DNA of 7,544 nucleotides, from contig JANRJF010000217.1 in the NCBI GenBank assembly GCA_033764095.1, forward strand, positions 1 to 7,544, read 5' to 3'. The DNA comes from JBDTMT01 sp033764095. GTDB taxonomy: Bacteria > Desulfobacterota > Binatia > HRBIN30 > CADEER01. The notes under the pieces are model-generated. The model was not told the DNA's origin. It ran no database searches and was given only the letters and a program-made list of their open reading frames with translations. This document shows positions 1 to 5,286 of this stretch, one piece after another; position 1 is the first letter of the stretch; every line of letters begins with the position of its first letter. The position numbers and the translations under genes were made by a program.

Positions 1-167
1 GCGATGCCGCCGCTGTCCTCGAGGACCTCGACCGCCTCCCAGGGCGGCGTCAGCCGCTCGAACGCCCCCGGCCGCGCATGCCAGTCAAACACCTCGCGCG
101 CCGCCGCCGGCATGCGCGAGCGCCGCACGAACAACTCAAAAGCTTGGGGTTCCGTCTCCGCCACCAC
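1..167 (-). CDS. SRPBCC-family protein, N-terminal fragment (runs off left edge)
   Basis: The 55 visible residues begin with two consecutive GTG codons (165-167 and 162-164) placed directly after an in-frame TAG. A GAGG at 175-178 lies 7 nt upstream of the first GTG, which decides the start. The stretch FVRRSRMPAAAREVFDWHAR followed by PGAFERLTPPWE is typical of the N-terminal strand and helix of SRPBCC (START/Bet v 1-like) ligand-binding proteins. In many bacteria this segment is either a stand-alone protein of roughly 150 residues or the N-terminal domain fused to a TIGR01777-type NAD(P)-dependent epimerase. The fragment cannot decide between these, and no ligand can be inferred. The gene is divergent from the NADH dehydrogenase gene. 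Family recognition is good; exact function is unknown. Confidence 0.72.
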   Translation of the reverse strand, partial: MVAETEPQAFELFVRRSRMPAAAREVFDWHARPGAFERLTPPWEAVEVLEDSGGI

Positions 168-204
168 CTGCTAGCCTCGCGCCCGGGAGCAAAGAAACGA
201 GTCC

Positions 205-324
205 ACCACAGATGAACACAGAGAACCACAGATGAGGACCGGAGGAGAGCCACGTATGCCGCCTCGACTGTCTGGCATCGGAGGCCTCCGAGTTTCTCTG
301 TGGTTCTCCGTGTTCATCTGTGGT
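205..324. repeat. Inverted repeat with 28-bp arms and 64-bp loop, dispersed-repeat type
   Basis: The left arm (205-232) and right arm (297-324) are reverse complements over 28 bp with one mismatch (T against C). Each arm contains the phrase CCACAGATGAACACAGA or its near-complement. The left arm also carries an 11-bp direct repeat, ACCACAGATGA, at 205-215 and 225-235. A separate 14-bp perfect palindrome, TCGGAGGCCTCCGA, sits in the loop at 278-291. This 'CTGTGTTCATCTGTGG' type of repeat recurs between genes in many environmental genomes as I recall; copy number here cannot be seen. It occupies most of the 177-bp gap between two divergent genes and ends 20 bp before the NADH dehydrogenase start, so promoters for both genes probably lie in or beside it. 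No clear -35/-10 pair could be assigned. Confidence 0.85.
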
Positions 325-344
325 CAAGCAGTGTCCGAGCGCGC

Positions 345-1700
345 ATGAGCCCGCAACGAGTCGTGATCGTCGGCGGGGGGTTCGCCGGGTTGAACGCGGC
401 GCGCGGGTTGAAGCGGGCACCGGTCGAGGTGACGCTGGTCGACCGCCGCAACTTCCACCTGTTCCAACCGCTGCTCTACCAGGTGGCGACCGGCAGCCTG
501 TCGCCGGGCGAGATCAGCTCGCCGCTGCGCTACGTGCTGAAGCGGCAGGCGAACGCGCGCGTCTGGATGGGCGAGGTGGTCGGGTTGGACGTCGCCAAGC
601 GGCGCGTCGTGTTGAGCGACGGCGCCATCGACTACGACGTGCTGGTGCTCGCCGGCGGCGCGACGCACCACTACTTCGGCCACCCCGAGTGGGCCGAGTT
701 CGCACCGGGGCTGAAGTCGATCGAAGACGCCACCGACATCCGCCACAAGATCCTGCTCGCCTTCGAGGCAGCCGAGCGCGAGCCCGACGCGCGCCGTCGT
801 GAGGCATGGCTGCGCTTCGTCGTCGTCGGCGCCGGCCCGACCGGCGTCGAGCTGGCCGGCGCGCTGGGCGAGATCGCCAACGACACGCTGCGCGGCGACT
901 TCCGTGCCATCTATCCCGCCGACGCGCAGATCCTGTTGCTCGAAGCCGGCGACCGCGTGCTGCCGGCCTACGTGCCGTCGCTGTCCGCCAAGGCCGAGCA
1001 CAGCCTGCGCCGCCTCGGCGTGACGGTGCGCCTCAACACCGCGGTCACCGCGGTCGACGCCGACGGCGTGCGGGTGACGTGTAGTGGGCACGAGGAGCAC
1101 CTTGCCGCGCGCACCGTGCTGTGGGCGGCCGGCGTCGAGGCATCGCCGCTGGCGAAGCTGTTGGTCGACGCCACCGGCGCCACCGCCGACCGCGCCGGCC
1201 GCGTCGTCGTCGGATCCGATCTCACCGTTCCCGGCCACCCCGAGATCTACGTGATCGGCGACATGGCGCACGTCGAGCAGGACGGCAAGATGCTGCCCGG
1301 CCTGGCGCCGGTGGCCAACGCGCAGGGCTCCTACGTCGCGCGGAGCATCGCCGCGCGCGCCGCCGGCGGCGCGGCGAAGCCGTTCCGCTTCTGCGACAAG
1401 GGCACCCTGGCGACCATCGGCCGCGCCGCCGCCGTCGCCGACCTCGGCTTCGTGCGCTTCAGCGGCCTGCTCGCCTGGCTCGCCTGGGTGTTCATCCACA
1501 TCATGTACCTGGTCGAGTTCGAGAACCGCGTCCTCGTCCTGGTGCAGTGGGCCTGGTACTACGTCACCCGCAACCGCGGCGCGCGGCTCATCACCGGTGC
1601 GAATCCACTGCCGCTGCCGATCAGTAGGGACAGCGATCAGCAATCAGCTGTCAGCTCTCAGCTGTCAGCCGAGCGACGAGTGGCGAGCGATGAGCGATGA
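345..1700 (+). CDS. ndh: Type II NADH:quinone oxidoreductase (NDH-2)
   Basis: This 451-residue flavoprotein is predicted to oxidise NADH and reduce membrane quinone without pumping protons, as a peripheral enzyme on the cytoplasmic face of the inner membrane. The N-terminus has the FAD-binding GGGFAG (residues 10-15), then VDRRNFHLFQPLLYQVATG (32-50), a hallmark of NDH-2. A second Rossmann motif, GAGPTGVELAG (from 162), binds NADH. VIGDMAH (303-309) is the conserved FAD-contacting strand. The hydrophobic, aromatic segment at about 371-415 (LLAWLAWVFIHIMYLVEF and after) is the usual C-terminal membrane-binding region. I chose ATG 345 because homologues begin just before the VVIVGGGFAG strand; no good Shine-Dalgarno sequence precedes it. 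An upstream in-frame GTG at 300 lies inside the inverted repeat and is unlikely. After PLPIS the last ~22 residues and the stop are encoded by heptamer repeat DNA, so the tail is probably not functional. Confidence 0.93.
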   Translation: MSPQRVVIVGGGFAGLNAARGLKRAPVEVTLVDRRNFHLFQPLLYQVATGSLSPGEISSPLRYVLKRQANARVWMGEVVGLDVAKRRVVLSDGAIDYDVLVLAGGATHHYFGHPEWAEFAPGLKSIEDATDIRHKILLAFEAAEREPDARRREAWLRFVVVGAGPTGVELAGALGEIANDTLRGDFRAIYPADAQILLLEAGDRVLPAYVPSLSAKAEHSLRRLGVTVRLNTAVTAVDADGVRVTCSGHEEHLAARTVLWAAGVEASPLAKLLVDATGATADRAGRVVVGSDLTVPGHPEIYVIGDMAHVEQDGKMLPGLAPVANAQGSYVARSIAARAAGGAAKPFRFCDKGTLATIGRAAAVADLGFVRFSGLLAWLAWVFIHIMYLVEFENRVLVLVQWAWYYVTRNRGARLITGANPLPLPISRDSDQQSAVSSQLSAERRVASDER

Positions 1701-1804
1701 GAAAGATGGGTCTCGGCCGCCCCTCATCGCTCATCGCTCATCGCTCATCGCTCGTCGCTCGTCGCTCATCGCTGGCTGACGGCCGAGGGCCGAGAGCTGA
1801 CAGC
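1633..1804. repeat. Heptamer-repeat inverted array A (between convergent genes)
   Basis: The DNA is built of 7-bp units. The left side has five GCNNTCA-type units in register at 1633-1667 (GCGATCA, GCAATCA, GCTGTCA, GCTCTCA, GCTGTCA), a short GCCGA, then GCGACGA, GTGGCGA, GCGATGA, GCGATGA (1673-1700). After a 23-bp spacer, the right side has seven tandem TCRTCGC units (1724-1772), which are the reverse complement of GCGAYGA. Degenerate units follow to 1804. The outermost 13 bp are perfect reverse complements (1647-1659 and 1792-1804). Read inward from each end, both arms present the unit types in the same order, so this is one folded inverted structure with unequal unit number (four against seven in the inner part). 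It can form a large hairpin in either transcript and may end transcription of both convergent genes, although there is no U-tract. Confidence 0.88.
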
Positions 1805-1806
1805 CC

Positions 1807-3657
1807 CTACGGATCATTCACACTGACCGGCGGCGCCAGCGGCTGGCGCGGCGTGCCGCCGCCGCCGATGGCGTCGGCGGCGTTGTTCTCGACCCACTGC
1901 AGGTGGCTGCCGATGATCTGCAGGTCCTGCCAGTCCGCCGGCTCGCTGCCGCTCTTCGACCAGCGGATCTCCGGGTTGCCGAGCTCGGCGAGGATGGTGA
2001 GACCGCTGCCGCCGCGGTCGACCAGGTAGATGCCGTAGTCCTGTGCGGCGCGCGCCAGGATGCGACCGCGCGGCGAGAGGCCGAGCTGCTCGACGTTGAC
2101 CGCGGCGGGGATCGCGAGCAGCGCGCCCATCGGCAGCGTGCCGCTGTAGCTCGACTCGCGGTCGAAGGCATACGCCGGCCAGGCGTAGGCGCGTGTGAGC
2201 ATGCTCTGCGGCACCAGCGCCGCCAGCGCGTGCGGGATGCGGCCGCCGCTGATCTCGCCGGTGCGGATCAGGCCGGCGAACGAGGGCAGCATGCTGGCGC
2301 GCCGGCCGCTCCACCAGCCGGTGCCGTCGCCGGCGGTGTCGATCCAGCTGGCCATGGTGGTGACGACGTAGGGGCCGCCGACGACGACGGCGGCGTAGAC
2401 GTCGAGCGCCCAGCCGTCGGGCTGGATGACGGCGAGCAGGCCGTCCGGATCGGGCGACGGACAGGTGCCGGCCGGCAGGCGGAACGTCGCGCGCCAGTCC
2501 TCGCCGGCGCGGTGGTAGTCGTCCGGCATGACCCAGGCGCCGGTGGTCGAGCGCGTCGAGTAGTAGTTGCCGTCCGACGACGGCATCGTCGCCGGCGCGT
2601 TGGCCAGCACCTGCTGCTCGACGCCGGCGCTGTTGCCGCAGTTGAGTCCGCCGGCGGAGAGGAAGGCGAAGGTGGAGGTGGACTCCCAGGCCGAGGTGAA
2701 GCGCACGCGCGCCAGCGGATCGCCGCTGCCGGCCAGCGCGATCGCGGCGGTCCAGCGATCGTCGTAGTTGATGCCGAGCGGCAGGCTGGTGAGGCCGCTG
2801 ACGGCGCGATAGCGGGCGCCGCTGCCGATCGGATGGTTCCACGGCGAGCGGCGCGTGAACGGCCAGCGGCGCCGGTCGCGCGTCGGCATCGGCGAGGGTG
2901 AGGCCGTGGCGGTCGGTGTGCGGCTGGCAGTCGGTGTCGGCGTGCCGGTGCGGGTGCGGGTCGGCGTCGGAGGGGCCGACGGCAGCGCCGTCGGCTCGGC
3001 GAGCGCGCCGCTTGCGCGCCAGTTGCCGGTGACGTCGCCGAACGGCACGGCGACGAAGTCCTGCCCGCTGGCGGCGGCGCTGAGCGGGCTGAAGGCGATC
3101 GCCCCGGCGGCGCAGGGCGGACCGCCGGCCGGCATGGCGAGGCGCTGGTTGGGGGCGCTGCTGGGCGCCGGCACGAAGGCCCAGTCGGAGCCGCAGCGCG
3201 CCGCGATCGGCAGTTGCGCGCGTCGGCCGGTGACCAGCTGCAGGATGCGGGCGGCGTCGAGCGCAGTGACGCGCCCGTCGCCGGTGACGTCGGCCGCCAG
3301 TTGCTGCGACGCGTCGAGCGCGCGGCGGCCGACCGCCGCCTCCAGCGCCCAGCCCGCATCGGTGGCGGTCACCGCCCCGTCGGCGCCAGCCCGCTTGGCC
3401 GGCTGCAGGTGCCAGTCGCCGGCGGCGAGGCCGGCGAAGTGGTAGGCGCCGGTGGCGTCGGTGGCGCCGCTCGCCGGGGTGCCGCCGCTCAACGCCACGT
3501 CCACTCCCGGCACGCCGCCGGCGGCGGCGTAGTAGCGCACGCTGCCGCTCACCGACATCGCGGCGGCGTGGCCCGGCGCCGCGCCGAGCCCGCTCAGCAG
3601 CAGGGTGATGGCGATCGCCCTCGCGCAGGCAGACGCCGCGCCGTGTACGAATTGCAT
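1807..3657 (-). CDS. Secreted dockerin-domain protein of unknown function
   Basis: This is a 616-residue protein from ATG 3657. That start was chosen because it gives a standard signal peptide: charged start, hydrophobic AIAITLLLSGLG at 14-25, cleavage likely after an Ala near 31-33. A GTG at 3732 would add 25 residues ahead of it. Residues ~35-87 resemble a carboxypeptidase-regulatory/SdrD-like beta domain (GVPGVDVALSGG, ATDATGAYHFAGL). Residues ~88-146 look like a type I dockerin with a degenerate first repeat and a good second calcium loop, DVTGDGRVTALD (123-134). A segment with GQDFVAVPFGDVTGNW (198-213) follows, then a Pro/Thr linker (~222-259). The C-terminal ~345 residues start with RSPWNHPIG and contain PMGALLAIP and QDYGIYLVD (539-547). 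I know this pattern only from uncharacterised secreted proteins. Role unknown; cell-surface or extracellular carbohydrate or matrix attachment is possible. No cohesin is visible in the window. Confidence 0.8.
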   Translation of the reverse strand: MQFVHGAASACARAIAITLLLSGLGAAPGHAAAMSVSGSVRYYAAAGGVPGVDVALSGGTPASGATDATGAYHFAGLAAGDWHLQPAKRAGADGAVTATDAGWALEAAVGRRALDASQQLAADVTGDGRVTALDAARILQLVTGRRAQLPIAARCGSDWAFVPAPSSAPNQRLAMPAGGPPCAAGAIAFSPLSAAASGQDFVAVPFGDVTGNWRASGALAEPTALPSAPPTPTRTRTGTPTPTASRTPTATASPSPMPTRDRRRWPFTRRSPWNHPIGSGARYRAVSGLTSLPLGINYDDRWTAAIALAGSGDPLARVRFTSAWESTSTFAFLSAGGLNCGNSAGVEQQVLANAPATMPSSDGNYYSTRSTTGAWVMPDDYHRAGEDWRATFRLPAGTCPSPDPDGLLAVIQPDGWALDVYAAVVVGGPYVVTTMASWIDTAGDGTGWWSGRRASMLPSFAGLIRTGEISGGRIPHALAALVPQSMLTRAYAWPAYAFDRESSYSGTLPMGALLAIPAAVNVEQLGLSPRGRILARAAQDYGIYLVDRGGSGLTILAELGNPEIRWSKSGSEPADWQDLQIIGSHLQWVENNAADAIGGGGTPRQPLAPPVSVNDP

Positions 3658-3855
3658 TCGCGCCGAGAGAGGAGAGCCGCTGACCACCGCCGCACCGAAT
3701 TCCACGTCCCAGTGGAGCAACCGCGATGCCACGCCGGCGCCGCCGCAGGCGCGACCTCGACGCGGGGCGCTGCGCCGCTCGAGCGGCGCGTGGATACGAC
3801 AGATGATTGCGTTGCGACATGCATCCGCGCAGGCAATCGCCGCGGCGCGGTTCGT
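3658..3855 (-). promoter_or_regulatory. Gap upstream of the dockerin gene, with an 18-bp perfect palindrome
   Basis: This 198-bp gap separates the LysR gene's stop from the dockerin gene's start, both on the minus strand. It holds a perfect 18-bp palindrome, GCGCCGCTCGAGCGGCGC, at 3772-3789. The palindrome is ~67 bp after the LysR stop and ~115 bp before the dockerin ATG. It has no T-run on either side, so it is not a classical terminator; it could be an operator or a hairpin. No convincing promoter hexamers or Shine-Dalgarno sequence were found for the dockerin gene. The gap is long enough that the dockerin gene probably has its own promoter. Confidence 0.4.
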
Positions 3856-4770
3856 CTAATGCATGCGGCGGCGCCGCGGCGGGCTGCGCAGCGCGTCCAT
3901 CAGGCGGCGCGTGGCGGGGCTGAGGAAGGCGCCGCGCCGGTGGATCAGCACGACGTCGATCGCCGCGCGCAGCTCGGGCCCGGCGAGGCGGCGCAGCGTG
4001 CCGCGCGCCCGCTCCTCGCGCACGCTGCTCTCCGGCACCAGCGCGAGGCCGAAGCCGGCTTCGACCAGCCGCTTCTGCGCGGTCAGGCTGTCGATGACGA
4101 TGACCTCGGCGTCGTCGAGCCCGGCGGCGGCGAGGCGGCGCGACAGCAGCTGGCCGAACGGGTCGACGGCGGTGCCGCGCCGCGGCGGGAAGGCGATCCA
4201 GGCTGCGTCGCGCAGGCGCTCGGGGGCGACCCGGCGCGCCCGCGCCAGCGGGTGGCGCGCGGGCGCGATCACCACCAGCGGCTCCTGGTCGAGCGGCTGC
4301 GAGACGAGGTCGGCGGCGGCGTCGGCGAGGTAGCGCAGCCCGAGCGCGGCGACGCAGAGCCCCCCCGCCGCAGAGTCCTCGCCGCGGGTGCCGGTGCGCA
4401 GCAGCACGCGCAGCTGCGGGTGGGCGTCGCGGAAACGGCCGAGCTGCGCGGTGAGCGGCGTGCTGGCGAGCGTGCCGACGATCGCCAGGGTCAGCGCCCC
4501 GGCCTCGCCGCGCTCCAGTGCGCGCACCGCGGCGGCGCCGTCGCGCAGGTTGGCGAGCGCCGCCTGTGCCCAGGGCAGAAAGGTTCGTCCGGCGTCGGTC
4601 AGTCGGGCGCCGCGGCGGCCGCGCTCCAGCAGCGGCTGTCGGAGCTCGTGCTCGAGCAGGCCGATGCGGCGGCTCAACGCCGGCTGCGAGAGGTGCAGCG
4701 CCTGCGCGGCGCGGGTGAACCCGCCCGCCTCGACGACGGCGACGAAAGCCTCGATGACGGCGAAATCCAT
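3856..4770 (-). CDS. LysR-family transcriptional regulator
   Basis: This 304-residue protein has the usual LysR-type length. Residues 1-60 form the winged helix-turn-helix, with recognition region FTRAAQALHLSQPALSRRIG at 18-37 and the following LLEHELRQPLLER and RLTDAGR. Residues ~92-295 form the effector-binding domain: LTLAIVGTL at 93, LGLRYLAD at 143, PLVVIAPARHPLA at 164-175, and LVEAGFGLALVP at 235-246. The ATG at 4770 was chosen because family members begin a few residues before the IEAFVAVVEAGGF helix. An in-frame ATG at 4788 adds six residues and has a GGAG only 2 nt away, so it remains possible. The gene is divergent from the small ABM protein with 115 bp between the starts, the standard arrangement for a LysR regulator controlling its neighbour and itself. 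Its inducer is unknown. The arginine-rich C-terminal tail (RRRRMH) is not typical of the family. Confidence 0.92.
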   Translation of the reverse strand: MDFAVIEAFVAVVEAGGFTRAAQALHLSQPALSRRIGLLEHELRQPLLERGRRGARLTDAGRTFLPWAQAALANLRDGAAAVRALERGEAGALTLAIVGTLASTPLTAQLGRFRDAHPQLRVLLRTGTRGEDSAAGGLCVAALGLRYLADAAADLVSQPLDQEPLVVIAPARHPLARARRVAPERLRDAAWIAFPPRRGTAVDPFGQLLSRRLAAAGLDDAEVIVIDSLTAQKRLVEAGFGLALVPESSVREERARGTLRRLAGPELRAAIDVVLIHRRGAFLSPATRRLMDALRSPPRRRRMH

Positions 4771-4885
4771 TCGATGCGCATCGCGCATGTCTCCGATCGA
4801 ATCAATGCATTGGACACATCGATGGCGCGCGGCGATGGTGCGCCGACGACGCGGCCGCACCGCCGGCTGCGCACACGGAGGACCC
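4771..4885. promoter_or_regulatory. Divergent LysR/ABM control region with palindromes
   Basis: This intergenic stretch is visibly less GC-rich near 4795-4823 than its surroundings. It contains a perfect 12-bp palindrome, CGATGCGCATCG (4772-4783), directly before the LysR ATG, and a perfect 10-bp palindrome, CAATGCATTG (4803-4812). It also has a near-perfect 8-bp inverted pair, ATGTCTCC (4787-4794) and GGACACAT (4812-4819). LysR proteins usually bind an imperfect dyad in such a gap, often of T-N11-A form, so one or more of these are candidate sites. Which one is bound is inference. GGAGGA at 4877-4882 is the ribosome-binding site of the plus-strand gene, with a short spacing of 3-4 nt. Confidence 0.45.
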
Positions 4886-5200
4886 ATGTTCCAGATCGCC
4901 AGGACCCCCGAGCCGCCGTACTACGCGGTGATCGCGCCGGCCGAGCTCAATCCGGACCTCGAGGGCTATGCACAGACCGCGCTACGGCTGATGCAGGTCG
5001 CCAGGGAGGTCGACGGCTTCCTCGGCATCGAGTCGTGCATCGCCGGCAACTTCTCGCTGGCGGTGTCCTACTGGCGCTCGCTGGAGGCGATCGCCGAGTG
5101 GCGCCGCCACGCCGAGCACCGCCTGGCCAAGGACAACGGCATGCAGCGCTGGTTTGCCGCCTACTGCACCCGCATCGCCAGGGTGGAGCGGGTGTATTGA
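4886..5200 (+). CDS. Antibiotic biosynthesis monooxygenase (ABM)-fold small protein
   Basis: This 104-residue protein has the length and layout of single-domain ABM/dimeric alpha-beta-barrel proteins. An N-terminal strand YYAVIAPA (11-18) is followed by helix and loop REVDGFLGIES (40-50), then the signature VSYWRSLEAIAEWRRHAEH (60-78), and ends with a strand carrying the ARVERVY terminus (98-104). The family includes cofactor-free oxygenases of aromatic polyketides, haem-degrading IsdG-like enzymes and many small stress-related proteins. The closely similar unassigned members give no substrate, so none is proposed. Members are usually cytoplasmic homodimers. ATG 4886 is preceded by GGAGGA (4877-4882). 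The reading frame stays open far upstream, but that DNA is the LysR gene in antisense. Divergence from the LysR gene suggests it is that regulator's target. Confidence 0.85.
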   Translation: MFQIARTPEPPYYAVIAPAELNPDLEGYAQTALRLMQVAREVDGFLGIESCIAGNFSLAVSYWRSLEAIAEWRRHAEHRLAKDNGMQRWFAAYCTRIARVERVY

Positions 5201-5205
5201 GAAGA

Positions 5206-5284
5206 GCCCTCAGCCATCAGCCGTCAGCCATCAGCTGGATCGTTCCACTCCGGCTGATAGCTGATAGCTGATAGCCGATAGCTG
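5206..5284. repeat. Heptamer-repeat inverted array B (between convergent genes)
   Basis: The left arm holds four in-register units, GCCCTCA, GCCATCA, GCCGTCA, GCCATCA (5206-5233). A spacer of ~19 bp follows, and the right arm holds GCTGATA three times and GCCGATA once (5253-5280), then GCTG. The right-arm unit is the reverse complement of a tandem GCTATCA, so both arms share the GCNNTCA consensus seen in array A. Pairing 5211-5235 with 5260-5284 gives 20 of 25 Watson-Crick matches. All five differences are transitions, and four of them become G-U pairs in the minus-strand RNA, so the hairpin should be stronger at the end of the sdhAB transcript. The array fills nearly all of the 86-bp gap, 5 bp after one stop and 2 bp before the other. 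Terminator or mRNA 3'-end function is inferred. Confidence 0.88.
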
Positions 5285-5286
5285 CC

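Noticed and set aside
300..344. GTG at 300 as the NADH dehydrogenase start
   Set aside because: It would add 15 residues encoded by the inverted repeat. Homologues start a few residues before the GGGFAG motif, matching ATG 345.
324..1643. A 439-codon open frame antisense to the NADH dehydrogenase gene
   Set aside because: The complementary frame of a GC-rich gene commonly stays open. The plus-strand frame has unmistakable FAD and NADH motifs, and this one has none.
1724..1772. Tandem 7-bp units as a CRISPR array
   Set aside because: Units are directly abutting with no spacers and far too short for CRISPR repeats; no cas gene is present.
1597..2029. Small plus-strand open frames through heptamer array A
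   Set aside because: They translate tandem repeat DNA (repeating Ser/Leu/Ile/Ala/His/Arg pattern) and then run antisense into the dockerin gene; no sign of a real protein.
1903..2901. A 332-codon plus-strand open frame over the dockerin gene
   Set aside because: Repetitive Gly/Ala/Arg/Val-rich translation without recognisable motif; shadow of the minus-strand secreted-protein gene.
2870..3000. Hexamer-like repetitive DNA as a separate repeat element
   Set aside because: It encodes the Pro/Thr linker of the dockerin protein, and its repetitiveness follows from the amino-acid composition.
1814..3820. A 668-codon minus-strand frame overlapping the dockerin gene in another frame
   Set aside because: Arg-rich low-complexity product. 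The alternative frame has a signal peptide, dockerin and linker.
4388..4885. N-terminal extension of the ABM protein to a start at 4388
   Set aside because: That part is antisense to the LysR gene. The 104-residue form from ATG 4886 matches the family length and has a Shine-Dalgarno sequence.
3214..5271. A 685-codon open frame on the plus strand crossing three genes
   Set aside because: It is antisense to the dockerin 5' part and the whole LysR gene. Its composition is Arg/Gly/Ala-rich low complexity with no family motif, as expected in GC-rich DNA.
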